Assembly: GCA_023433945.1 (NCBI GenBank)
Contig: JAEYTP010000087.1
Coordinates: 1-64,000 of the forward strand
Length of the DNA: 64,000 nt
Origin: Bacillota bacterium
GTDB lineage: Bacteria > Bacillota > Clostridia > Acetivibrionales > DSM-1351
Direction of reading: 5' to 3'
In this document: positions 18,402-26,665 of the stretch, piece by piece
Position numbering within the stretch: position 1 is the first letter of the stretch
How the letters are laid out: the number at the start of each line of letters is the position of its first letter
Notes under the pieces: model-generated
Told to the model about the DNA's origin: nothing
What the model saw: the letters and a program-made list of their open reading frames with translations, nothing else
The model's database searches: none
Program-made: the position numbers and the translations under genes

Positions 18402-19891
18402 ATTCCACTCCCTCCTATACCTAGGATTATATCCCTTGATGCTTCCATGATTTTGTTTAATGGCTCTGGAATATATACTCCCATCAGTAATACAATCGAA
18501 AGCAATACTACTAATACAGCAGGACCAATCAAATCTATCTCTCCGTTTTTAATTTCGGGATTATCGCACCTTCCGAAGAATATTTTGCTCAGCTGCTTAA
18601 TAAACCCGGCAAACACAATAGCTATAAAGAATAGCAAAATGCCAGCCGCCCAGAATTTCTCTGCGAAAAAAGCAGCCACAACTGTATTAAACTCACTCAT
18701 AAAAACACCAAAGGGCGGCATCCCAGTGATGGCAAATATACCTAGCATAAAAACTATACCTGTTACCGGCATTGTCTTTATCAGCCCTTTTATGCCCGAA
18801 ATCTTTTTAGTATGATACTTGAGATATACGTTTCCTGATGAAAGGAAAAGCATGGTCTTTGTCATTGCATGGTTAAAAGTATGGTACAATGCTGCAAACA
18901 CGGCTATTGGAGTTCCAATTCCAAAACCAAGTACAATAATGCCCATGTGCTCAATGCTTGAGTAGGCCAGTATTCTCTTGTAGTCTTTCTGTACTAGAAT
19001 AAAGAATGCAGCAGTTCCAATAGACAGCAGACCAAAAATAATGAGCAGTCTACCACTGTACTTGTTGTCTCCTAAATTTGTGTTCAATATCGTCATTACT
19101 CTGAGAATACCATACATAGCAGTATTGAGCAGTACTCCTGAAAGCAATGCACTTACCGGTGAAGGTGCCTGGCTATGAGCATCAGGTAGCCACGTATGTA
19201 CAGGAGAAAAACCTGCTTTTGTACCAAAACCCAGCAATATAAATATAAACGATATTTTGAGAATACTACCGTTTAGGGATTTTGCATTTTTAAATAGATA
19301 TTCCCAGTTCAACCCCTCAAAACTACTTCCCAGAGCGACTGTTGAGGAATAATAGAGAAGCACTATTCCTAAAAGTGCGAAGGCAATACCAACTGAACAA
19401 ATAATAATATATTTCCAAGCAGCTTCAATAGCGGTTTTGTTATTGTAGAATCCAACTAAAAATACAGAAGCCAGCGTTGTTGCTTCAATTGCGATCCACA
19501 TGACACCCATGTTGCTAGTACTAAGTGCCAACACCATCGATAGGATAAATGCATTGGTGAGACTATAATACAGTTTTAGTTTCCCAAGTGTGATGCTTCT
19601 CTTTCTAAGCTCTTCCCCAAAATAACTAATAGAATAGATTGACACTAGAAGATATGCAAGGGCAGTAATAAATAGCAGATAACAGTTAAGTGAGTCAATA
19701 TAAATTAGTCCGCTAAATATACCAATACCAGATATGCTTTTATTTATACTAACTTCTATAAATGTAATTATAGACACTATAAATAGCCCAACCGCGCCTG
19801 CAAGATTGGTATAATGTATGATATATCTATTGTTATTCGTCCATACCAAGCCACTAATTATAGCCGGTATTAAAAGCCAAAACAGTAACAT
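18398..19891 (-). CDS. HyfF/NuoN-like membrane antiporter subunit
   Basis: About 497 residues with roughly 14 hydrophobic segments; Mrp-antiporter-like ion-translocating subunit of the complex. Family features: GFGTKAGFSPVHTWLPDAHSQAPSP with the conserved lysine and histidine, and KRILAYSSIEHMGII. ATG 19891 has GGAGG 5 bases upstream. It would pump H+ or Na+ coupled to electron flow in the peripheral subunits. Confidence 0.88.
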   Translation of the reverse strand: MLLFWLLIPAIISGLVWTNNNRYIIHYTNLAGAVGLFIVSIITFIEVSINKSISGIGIFSGLIYIDSLNCYLLFITALAYLLVSIYSISYFGEELRKRSITLGKLKLYYSLTNAFILSMVLALSTSNMGVMWIAIEATTLASVFLVGFYNNKTAIEAAWKYIIICSVGIAFALLGIVLLYYSSTVALGSSFEGLNWEYLFKNAKSLNGSILKISFIFILLGFGTKAGFSPVHTWLPDAHSQAPSPVSALLSGVLLNTAMYGILRVMTILNTNLGDNKYSGRLLIIFGLLSIGTAAFFILVQKDYKRILAYSSIEHMGIIVLGFGIGTPIAVFAALYHTFNHAMTKTMLFLSSGNVYLKYHTKKISGIKGLIKTMPVTGIVFMLGIFAITGMPPFGVFMSEFNTVVAAFFAEKFWAAGILLFFIAIVFAGFIKQLSKIFFGRCDNPEIKNGEIDLIGPAVLVVLLSIVLLMGVYIPEPLNKIMEASRDIILGIGGSGI

Positions 19892-19909
19892 ATATTCCTC
19901 CATAAAGTA

Positions 19910-20572
19910 TTAACCCTTTAATTTATTAAGCTTGTTAATATCAATTGATTCAAATACATTATTTATTTTAAAAACAAAGATTCCCATTATCAAAAATGCA
20001 GTAAGAAGATCAAAGAATAGGCCCAACTCCACTATCATAGGCATACCTTCCGTAGTGAGCATTGCTGCTAAAAACATACCATTTTCTATAACCAAAAAAC
20101 CAATAATTTGACCAATAGCTTTCTTTCTGCTTATCATAAAGAATAATCCCATTAATACAATAGAAAACGTGTAAATCAGATATTTTTTGGTCTCTCCTCC
20201 TGTAATGCCATCAATATTGTATATTACAAACCAACTTATAATAACGAGGCAACCACAAATGATTATTGATATAGGTATGTTGATAAAGAAGTCCTTTTCA
20301 ACCTTATACTCAACTTTCTCAGAGGTTCTACGCATGACCATTGGAATAAGAATTACCTTGAATACCACAATAAGAGCAAAAATAATAAATATTTCGTCAA
20401 ATTTGTTGTGTTTGATAGTATTTGTAACTGCTACTATGCCTGATATTGCCGCCAGCAGTATAGACTGCAATCTGAAGGTAGAAATATATGAATTTTGGCG
20501 CTTATTTGCTATAAGAATAAACGAAGATATCAATATTAAAATAGCTAGCAAATTGATAATGCTCTGATACAT
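19910..20572 (-). CDS. HyfE-like membrane subunit (NuoK-related)
   Basis: 220 residues, about six hydrophobic helices, matching in size and position the HyfE subunit of hydrogenase 4. The C-terminal half (ENGMFLAAMLTTEGMPMIVELGLFFDLLTAFLIMGIFV) resembles NuoK, with buried glutamates likely used for ion transfer. GGAG precedes the ATG. It lies between the HyfC- and HyfF-like genes, as in E. coli. Confidence 0.85.
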   Translation of the reverse strand: MYQSIINLLAILILISSFILIANKRQNSYISTFRLQSILLAAISGIVAVTNTIKHNKFDEIFIIFALIVVFKVILIPMVMRRTSEKVEYKVEKDFFINIPISIIICGCLVIISWFVIYNIDGITGGETKKYLIYTFSIVLMGLFFMISRKKAIGQIIGFLVIENGMFLAAMLTTEGMPMIVELGLFFDLLTAFLIMGIFVFKINNVFESIDINKLNKLKG

Positions 20573-20589
20573 CGACCTATCTCCTTTTA

Positions 20590-21537
20590 CTATATGTTAA
20601 AAATAAATCCCGACATAAAACCCAAAACACCCAAAATAAAAGCAATTGCAGCAAAATTAGGCAAACTGAAAAGCCTGAATTTCACTGTGCTTAATTCAAT
20701 TACTGCAATGACAAGTGTAATAAGCAGTATTTTCAATGTAAATATTGCCAAAGCCACAAGAGCATTGCCCACGTCCATACCAAAAGGCATGAGTATATTT
20801 GCAATAAACGTCATAAACATGAACTGCTTTAGGTAACTACCCATTTGAATAAACGCCATATGCCTGCCAGAATACTCTAGTGTCATAGCCTCATGAACCA
20901 TAGTAAGCTCTAGATGTGTGGCGGGATCATCAACGGGTATCCGCGAAGTCTCCGCTATTAATACTAAAAGCATACAACCAAGCAATAATATATTTACAGG
21001 ACTTACCGCAGTAAGCTGAACATCAATGTTTTGTAAATAACTATAAATGTTTGAAACGTTGGTTGACCCTGAACCTGCCTTTATACTTACTGTTATTAGC
21101 ACTATAAAAAAGGCTGGCTCTATCAGAGCAGAAATCAGCATCTCCCTACTACTTCCCATCCCACCAAAGGTACTGCCGGTATCTAAACTCGCTAGTGCTA
21201 TAAATACCCTGCCTGCAACTAGCAGATAAACAATAAACAGTAGGTCGGTATAAGCAGTAAAACCCGTAAGCTGGCTGATAGCAGGCAGACATAAGCAGGC
21301 TGCTAGAGAAGTAATGAAATATATATAAGGTGCAACAAAATAAATCCATGAAGCTGTTGAAGAAGCAACCATATCCTTTTTTAGAAGCTTCCAGATATCG
21401 TAATAAGGCTGCAAAATAGGCGAACCTATTCTGTGCTGCACCTTAGCTTTGAGTTTTCTAATAATACCCGTAACTAAAGGTGAAAACAGTATTACAATGA
21501 CCATCTGTATAAGTAGCTTAACAATTGAAACTAGCAT
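20590..21537 (-). CDS. HyfC/NuoH-like membrane subunit
   Basis: About 315 residues with eight or so membrane segments; anchors the peripheral arm to the membrane. NuoH-family features: AKVQHRIGSPILQPYYDIWKLLKK near the N terminus, the acidic ETSRIPVDDPATHLELTMVHEAM loop, and LEYSGRHMAF. ATG 21537 has AAGGA 8 bases upstream. Part of the operon order B-C-E-F-G-I seen in hydrogenase-4-type loci. Confidence 0.88.
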   Translation of the reverse strand: MLVSIVKLLIQMVIVILFSPLVTGIIRKLKAKVQHRIGSPILQPYYDIWKLLKKDMVASSTASWIYFVAPYIYFITSLAACLCLPAISQLTGFTAYTDLLFIVYLLVAGRVFIALASLDTGSTFGGMGSSREMLISALIEPAFFIVLITVSIKAGSGSTNVSNIYSYLQNIDVQLTAVSPVNILLLGCMLLVLIAETSRIPVDDPATHLELTMVHEAMTLEYSGRHMAFIQMGSYLKQFMFMTFIANILMPFGMDVGNALVALAIFTLKILLITLVIAVIELSTVKFRLFSLPNFAAIAFILGVLGFMSGFIFNI

Positions 21538-21639
21538 AACCAAAGTCCTTTTCTATAAAAAGTATTAATTAATTCAATACAGCAAAACCATAAAATCTAA
21601 TGCACTACAAACAAAAATACCAAAATATTTAAAGCGAAC

Positions 21640-23706
21640 CTATGAATATATAATAAAGTAAACGAGCATCAGTATAAGTGCAGCTAAAAAGTACAATAAA
21701 TAAGTGTGAACACTTCCTGTTTGTACAGAAAATCTCATTTTCCTAGAGAAATTTATAAAGAATTTGACAATAGGAATATAAAAGTACTTTTCAAAAACCT
21801 TTACAGTAGAAACCTTGTATACCCCGCTCTTTACAAAATAAGGGCCTTCACCTTCTATAACCGACATTTCTCTGGATGGTTTAAATAAGCCTCTAAAAAT
21901 AATTGTAAGTGGTTTAGAAAAGCCCGTACCAGTGTACTGCATTTTAGAATCTAGCTGCTGAAAACCACAATCCCATGTAATATAGCGGGTTATTGAGGTC
22001 CTCTTTCTAAAAATAAGTATCAGTGAAGCTACAATTGCACCACAAATAAGTAACACTGCAGCAAGCCCCAGTACTGACACCTCAAGTTTACCACTGCCAA
22101 TTGGGTAAACAGGTAGTTTGGTTAATGACCAACTGCTGTCAAAAAGACTTGCTCCAATTAACTGCTGACTGATCTTGTCTATGGTATAAATAATTGTCTT
22201 TGGGAACACGCCTAAAACAATACAGAGTACACTACCTACTCCTAGTGCCGTAAGCATTGCTTTATCTGACTCAACTGCATTCTCAGACGAAGTACTTCTA
22301 GGCACTCCAAGAAAAGCTATTCCAAATAGTTTTACAAAGCAATATGCTACCAGGGCTCCTGTAAGAGCCAATACAATAGCAGCTATCAATAGAATAATCG
22401 CAAGATATAACTTTGAAATAGAAAGAAAATAAGTAATACCGCTAATAAGTGTCTGAAAAACCATATATTCACTAAGAAAACCATTGAATGGTGGCACAGC
22501 AGATATGGCCAAACAGCCTATTAAAATAAACAGAGAAGCAATCGGCATTTTTTTAATCAATCCGCCAAGCTTTTCTATATTCTTAGTACCTGTTGAGATC
22601 TGAATTGCACCTGCTCCCATAAAAAGCAAGGATTTAAATACCGAATGATTGAGAGTATGTAGCAGTGTTATTGTTAGTGAGATTGCCAGTAAAAAAGGGT
22701 TGTTTGCCGCCCTAGCAATAAGCATTATACCAATTCCGCAAAAAATAATACCCATATTTTCAATGCTTGAGTAAGCTAGCATCCTCTTGATATTAACTGT
22801 TGATACTACTGCATAAGAAATGCCGAGTATAGCAGAAACAAAACCAAGAACAAGAAGCACTATTCCCCACCAATACGCATTGTTTTCAAATATGTCAAAT
22901 AGTACCCTTAATAATCCGTACACTGACATTTTTATCATAACACCTGACATAAGTGCTGAAATGTTGCTTGGAGCAACGGGATGTGCCGATGGCAGCCATA
23001 TATGTAGCGGGAAAATTCCTGCTTTTGTACCAAATCCAATAGTGAGAAAAATAAAGATAACAGTAGCCACGCTAGTAGGAATTTGAGCTACATTGATATT
23101 AGCAAGTTCAAAACTACCACCGTAATAGGCTATCAAACTGAAGGCTGCAATAATAAAAGCAGTCCCTATATGAGTCATGATTATGTAAATTCGGCCCGAC
23201 TTTTGAACGTCATCTTTGTCGTGCTCATAAATAACCAAGAAATATGACGTAAGAGCCATGAGCTCCCAAAGTATAAGAAATAGTAATAAATTACTGCTGG
23301 AAACAAGCAATACCAAAGTCAAAATAAAAGTATTATAGAAGAAAGAAAATAGACATATGTTTCTTCTGTAATAGTAGTGCTTCATGTATCCAAATGAATA
23401 AACGGATACAATCAATGATAGTAAAGCTATAATAGATATAAAGAATGCAGATAAGTTATCAATAGCGAAACTTACGTTGAGAAATGGAATGTTTGTACTA
23501 ATATTAAAGTTGATACTAATGTCTTGTAGAAATATAAGCTTGTATATAGTAGCAAAAAGAATAGTAGCACTTGCTAAAGAGCTAGCTATCCCAGATATAA
23601 TATTCGAGTGACTAGGGTTTCTATATGTAATAAACGGTACTATTGCACCAACTAGAAATAAAATGCATCCGATAAAATAAGTATTAATTATTAATTCTGA
23701 TGTCAT
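21640..23706 (-). CDS. HyfB-like membrane antiporter subunit
   Basis: About 688 residues, first gene of the complex. Mrp-type antiporter core with GFGTKAGIFPLHIWLPSAHPVAPS and KRMLAYSSIENMGI, plus a long C-terminal extension ending in a membrane helix, as in HyfB/HycC. ATG 23706 is preferred: GGGGG lies 10 bases before it, while the upstream ATG at 23730 has none. Two antiporter subunits (this and the HyfF-like protein) suggest more than one ion path, as in hydrogenase 4. Confidence 0.88.
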   Translation of the reverse strand: MTSELIINTYFIGCILFLVGAIVPFITYRNPSHSNIISGIASSLASATILFATIYKLIFLQDISINFNISTNIPFLNVSFAIDNLSAFFISIIALLSLIVSVYSFGYMKHYYYRRNICLFSFFYNTFILTLVLLVSSSNLLLFLILWELMALTSYFLVIYEHDKDDVQKSGRIYIIMTHIGTAFIIAAFSLIAYYGGSFELANINVAQIPTSVATVIFIFLTIGFGTKAGIFPLHIWLPSAHPVAPSNISALMSGVMIKMSVYGLLRVLFDIFENNAYWWGIVLLVLGFVSAILGISYAVVSTVNIKRMLAYSSIENMGIIFCGIGIMLIARAANNPFLLAISLTITLLHTLNHSVFKSLLFMGAGAIQISTGTKNIEKLGGLIKKMPIASLFILIGCLAISAVPPFNGFLSEYMVFQTLISGITYFLSISKLYLAIILLIAAIVLALTGALVAYCFVKLFGIAFLGVPRSTSSENAVESDKAMLTALGVGSVLCIVLGVFPKTIIYTIDKISQQLIGASLFDSSWSLTKLPVYPIGSGKLEVSVLGLAAVLLICGAIVASLILIFRKRTSITRYITWDCGFQQLDSKMQYTGTGFSKPLTIIFRGLFKPSREMSVIEGEGPYFVKSGVYKVSTVKVFEKYFYIPIVKFFINFSRKMRFSVQTGSVHTYLLYFLAALILMLVYFIIYS

Positions 23707-23827
23707 TGTCAAAAGGCCCCCAAAATACATAAAATTATGTCAAATCAAGCAATAACACTAGAAATATAATACTACCTGTAAATTGAATTGTCAAATTGGA
23801 TACGAACCAGTACTACTTATGTAAATC

Positions 23828-23975
23828 AAGCTCAGAGCTGCTTACTTCTAATAGATTCCATACTACTCATTTCAACAAGTTCAGAACTACTTTCTTCTAT
23901 TAGATTCAATACTACTCATTTTCAACAAGCTTAGAACTGCTTACTTATATTAGATTTGTACTATTAATTTTCAAC
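23828..23975. repeat. 49-50 bp tandem repeat seeded in the lysM gene end
   Basis: Unit 1 starts at GTTGAAAAT, the last three codons of the LysM protein, and includes its stop. Units 2 (from 23926) and 3 (from 23876) follow with small changes. A fourth is decayed. Confidence 0.85.
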
Positions 23976-24296
23976 TGGCACAACAAGTACGGTATTCTCA
24001 CAAATAGTTGATGATTCAAGATTGTTTAGTGCTTTTATCTCGCGTATGTATCCCCTGATATCACTATGTGTATATTTGCTTGCTATACTCCAAAGGGTAT
24101 CTCCCTTGCCAACAAAGACATTCTCATATGTAACCGGCTTAGCACCGAAAGCAGTTGTAGTATAAACAGTAGTAAAGATAATAACACATAGTATCATAAG
24201 AAATGTAAAAAATCTCTTCCTATTTGCTAATACATATCTAGTTCTTTTTGTAGTAGTTTTCATTGTCTTTTTAATACTGTTCTTCTTATTATTCAT
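23964..24296 (-). CDS. YneA-like LysM protein, SOS-controlled
   Basis: 110 residues: basic N terminus, one membrane or signal-anchor segment at about 29-50 (FFTFLMILCVIIFTTVYTTT), then a LysM domain at about 60-107 (VGKGDTLWSIASKYTH) that binds peptidoglycan. Divergent from lexA with LexA boxes in its promoter, exactly like Bacillus yneA, whose product delays cell division during DNA damage. The division-inhibitor role is inferred from this context; no functional residues are diagnostic. Confidence 0.85.
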   Translation of the reverse strand: MNNKKNSIKKTMKTTTKRTRYVLANRKRFFTFLMILCVIIFTTVYTTTAFGAKPVTYENVFVGKGDTLWSIASKYTHSDIRGYIREIKALNNLESSTICENTVLVVPVEN

Positions 24297-24320
24297 ATGT
24301 ATTCATCCTTTCAAAGCAAC

Positions 24321-24332
24321 AAACATATGTTC
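24321..24332. promoter_or_regulatory. LexA box (one mismatch)
   Basis: AAACATATGTTC differs from GAACATATGTTC by one base. It lies downstream of the lysM promoter start. Confidence 0.55.
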
Positions 24333-24345
24333 TTTTTATAATTAT

Positions 24346-24374
24346 ATAATACAGAACATATGTTCCGTTGTCAA
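24346..24374 (-). promoter_or_regulatory. promoter of the lysM gene with embedded LexA box
   Basis: On the minus strand TTGACA (24369-24374) and TATTAT (24346-24351) are 17 bases apart. A perfect LexA palindrome occupies the spacer. Confidence 0.8.
24354..24365. promoter_or_regulatory. LexA box, perfect palindrome
   Basis: GAACATATGTTC fits the Gram-positive SOS consensus (GAAC-N4-GTTC) and lies between the -35 and -10 of the lysM gene. Confidence 0.9.
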
Positions 24375-24393
24375 TATATCTATTGAAAATATT

Positions 24394-24408
24394 CGAACAT
24401 TAGTTTGC
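24394..24408. promoter_or_regulatory. LexA box at the lexA promoter
   Basis: CGAACATTAGTTTGC matches CGAAC-N4-GTTYG-type sites and overlaps the lexA -35 box, giving autoregulation. Confidence 0.85.
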
Positions 24409-24433
24409 TTTTTACTGTCAATCATGTTAGAAT
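24405..24433 (+). promoter_or_regulatory. lexA promoter
   Basis: TTGCTT (24405-24410) and TAGAAT (24428-24433) with 17-base spacing; the gene starts 32 bases downstream. Confidence 0.65.
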
Positions 24434-24464
24434 GGTATTAAAATATACATATTTGAGGTGTGAT

Positions 24465-25115
24465 ATGTCTAAAAAGAATTCAAACAAGCAGCAAGAGATA
24501 CTGGATTACGTAAATAAATGTGTTGTTGAAAATGGATATCCCCCATCAGTCAGAGAAATATGCTCTGCAGTTGGTTTTAAATCTACCTCAACTGTTCATT
24601 GCTATTTAGAAAAGCTTATTGAAAGTGGTCAACTTCAGAAAGACCCTACCAAACCTAGAGCTATTAAAATCGTAAATAAAAATAAAAGTACCTTCCCTAC
24701 TGCCAATTCTAGCAGAGCGGGCTATTATACCACGCGTGAAATGGTAGATGTTCCTGTTGTAGGTAGAGTTACTGCCGGTCAACCTATATTGGCAGTTGAG
24801 AACATTACCGATACCTTCCCATTACCAGTTGATTTTGTACAAAATGGTGATGCTTTTATGTTGAAAATACAAGGTGATAGCATGATTGAAGCTGGTATAT
24901 TGGACAAGGACTTTGTTCTAGTCAAGCAGCAAGCTACTGCTTCAAATGGTGATATAGTTATTGCACTTATTGGAGATGAAGCTACCTGCAAGACTTTTTA
25001 CAAGGAAAAAGGACATTACAGACTTCAGCCCCAGAACAGTAGTCTGGACCCTATTATTGTAAAAGATGAGCTATCTATATTGGGTAAGGTTATTGGAGTA
25101 TTTAGAAAGATGTAG
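24465..25115 (+). CDS. lexA: LexA repressor
   Basis: 216-residue SOS repressor/autoprotease. Winged helix DNA-binding domain at 1-65 (QQEILDYVNKCVVENGYPPSVREI, STSTVHCYLEKLI). Cleavage site Ala-Gly in GRVTAGQP; catalytic Ser in GDSMIEAGI and Lys in EATCKTFY. The ATG at 24465 has GAGG 6 bases upstream and gives the usual length. It represses itself, the divergent lysM gene and, by the presence of a matching box, probably the radical-SAM repair pair at 54.4 kb. Confidence 0.97.
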   Translation: MSKKNSNKQQEILDYVNKCVVENGYPPSVREICSAVGFKSTSTVHCYLEKLIESGQLQKDPTKPRAIKIVNKNKSTFPTANSSRAGYYTTREMVDVPVVGRVTAGQPILAVENITDTFPLPVDFVQNGDAFMLKIQGDSMIEAGILDKDFVLVKQQATASNGDIVIALIGDEATCKTFYKEKGHYRLQPQNSSLDPIIVKDELSILGKVIGVFRKM

Positions 25116-25151
25116 TTTAGACTTTTATAGAAAGATGTAAGAATGTAAAAA

Positions 25152-25184
25152 AGTCTCGTGCTGTAATAGCCGAGACTCTTTTTT
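25152..25184 (+). terminator. lexA terminator
   Basis: Stem AGTCTCG / CGAGACT with a 12-base loop, followed by CTTTTTT. Confidence 0.9.
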
Positions 25185-25214
25185 AAATACATTTTTATAT
25201 GTATCTTTTATTTC

Positions 25215-25332
25215 TATTTAATTGTTTGTTTTATTCTTACCACTAAAATTACCGTTCCTTGTTTTGTTCTTGCCACTAGATTACTGGGCCTTGTTTTGTT
25301 CTTGCTCTAGATTACTGTTCCTTGTTTTGCTC
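25215..25332. repeat. ~32-bp tandem repeat seeded in the hfq gene end
   Basis: On the minus strand the first copy carries the last hfq codons and stop (GAGCAAAACAAGGAACAG then TAA). Two good copies (CAAGAACAAAACAAGG core with GTAATCTAG) and one decayed copy follow towards the lexA terminator. Confidence 0.85.
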
Positions 25333-25554
25333 ATTAAAGATAAGATTTACAACCTTCATTGGGCTAATGGTTGATATTGCGTGCTTGTAAACTAGCTGCT
25401 GCTTTCCATCACTGTCTAATACAACTGTAAAATTATCAAAGCCCTTTACCATACCCTTAAGCTGAAAACCATTTGTCAAATAAATAGTAACAGCAATATG
25501 CTCTTTCCTTACTTGATTCAAAAAAATGTCTTGTAGGTTAATTGTATTCTTCAC
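25312..25554 (-). CDS. hfq: RNA chaperone Hfq
   Basis: 80-residue Sm-like protein that binds small RNAs and mRNAs as a hexamer. Sm1 motif [27 protein letters not shown] is visible in parts, and Sm2 is [12 protein letters not shown] (the YKHAIST signature). The family start is the GTG at 25554 ([17 protein letters not shown]), with AAGGAG about 13 bases before it; the in-frame ATG further upstream would add 22 atypical residues. The last residues EQNKEQ come from the tandem repeat. miaA lies upstream, as in many bacteria. Confidence 0.95.
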   Translation of the reverse strand: MKNTINLQDIFLNQVRKEHIAVTIYLTNGFQLKGMVKGFDNFTVVLDSDGKQQLVYKHAISTISPMKVVNLIFNEQNKEQ

Positions 25555-25652
25555 CAAAATAAATCCACTCCTTAAGTTATTTTTATATCTGTGGTTTAAT
25601 TTTACAGGAAAATTAAACATCGTGCAACACCTATTGCCCTAGAGAATTTAAA

Positions 25653-26588
25653 TTATCTCAATTGTCCGTCAATAATAGCAATTGCGGTGCTTACAACATT
25701 ATCATTATTTCCAATTTTATCTACATTTAACCAATTAATTTCATCCATTCTTCTGAACCAGGTTAATTGTCGTTTTGCATACCTGCGGGAATCCCTTTTT
25801 ATAAGTTCTATCGCTTCTTCAAAAGAGATTTCACCATTGAGATAAGATATTATTTGCTTGTATCCTATCCCCTGCATGGCTATATTACAGTCTCCATACC
25901 CCATTTCAATTATGTGCTTTACTTCTTGTAGTAACCCAGCCTCCTGCATAATATCTACGCGCTTATTAATTCTTGAATAAAGTAGTTCTCTATCCATATT
26001 AAGACCGAGCAAAATATAGTTATATTTTGGAGGCATTTGCTTGGATTGCTCGTTATGAAAGGCTTTTGGTTTCTGCGTCTGATAGAAAACCTCAAGTGCT
26101 CTTATTACTCTCTTTATATTATTAGGATGAATGCTTTCTGCTGCTTCCGGGTCAACACTGCTGAGTTTTTCATGCAAATACTGTGCACCATACTCCTCTG
26201 CCTCCTGCTGAAGTTTATTTCTAAGCTCCGGGTCGCACTCAGTCTCGCTAAAGGTAATATTATTCACAAGTGAGCTTACGTAAAGTCCAGTTCCACCAAC
26301 AATTATAGGCTGCTTTCCCTTTTTTAATATTTCTTCAATATAATGGTTAGCCAATTGTGTATACTTAACAACGTTGAAGTCTTCATCAGGATTAACCTCA
26401 TCAATGAGATAATGCTTAATACCCTGCATCTCTTCGGTTGTGGGCTTTGCAGTTCCTATATCCATGTATTTGTAAATCTGCATTGAATCAGCAGATATAA
26501 TCTCACCGTTATAATGCTTTGCCAATTCAATGGAAAGGCTAGTCTTTCCTGAAGCTGTAGGCCCTACAATAACTATAACATTTTGCAT
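25653..26588 (-). CDS. miaA: tRNA dimethylallyltransferase MiaA
   Basis: 311 residues. Adds a dimethylallyl group to A37 of tRNAs reading U-starting codons; the product is then methylthiolated by MiaB, also in this window. P-loop GPTASGKTSLS, DSMQIYKYMDIGTAKP and RRYAKRQLTWFRR are family signatures. GAGGA precedes the ATG. Between mutL and hfq. Confidence 0.97.
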   Translation of the reverse strand: MQNVIVIVGPTASGKTSLSIELAKHYNGEIISADSMQIYKYMDIGTAKPTTEEMQGIKHYLIDEVNPDEDFNVVKYTQLANHYIEEILKKGKQPIIVGGTGLYVSSLVNNITFSETECDPELRNKLQQEAEEYGAQYLHEKLSSVDPEAAESIHPNNIKRVIRALEVFYQTQKPKAFHNEQSKQMPPKYNYILLGLNMDRELLYSRINKRVDIMQEAGLLQEVKHIIEMGYGDCNIAMQGIGYKQIISYLNGEISFEEAIELIKRDSRRYAKRQLTWFRRMDEINWLNVDKIGNNDNVVSTAIAIIDGQLR

Positions 26589-26665
26589 TTTAGTATCCTC
26601 AGTTTTTTATCAGTTAAATTACTATGAACTTATTAGTCAGTAACCAGAACATATGACTGTTCTGG

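Noticed and set aside
26644..26665. LexA box between mutL and miaA
   Set aside because: GAAC and GTTC are eight bases apart instead of four; the site forms a hairpin and lies at the mutL stop, not at a promoter.
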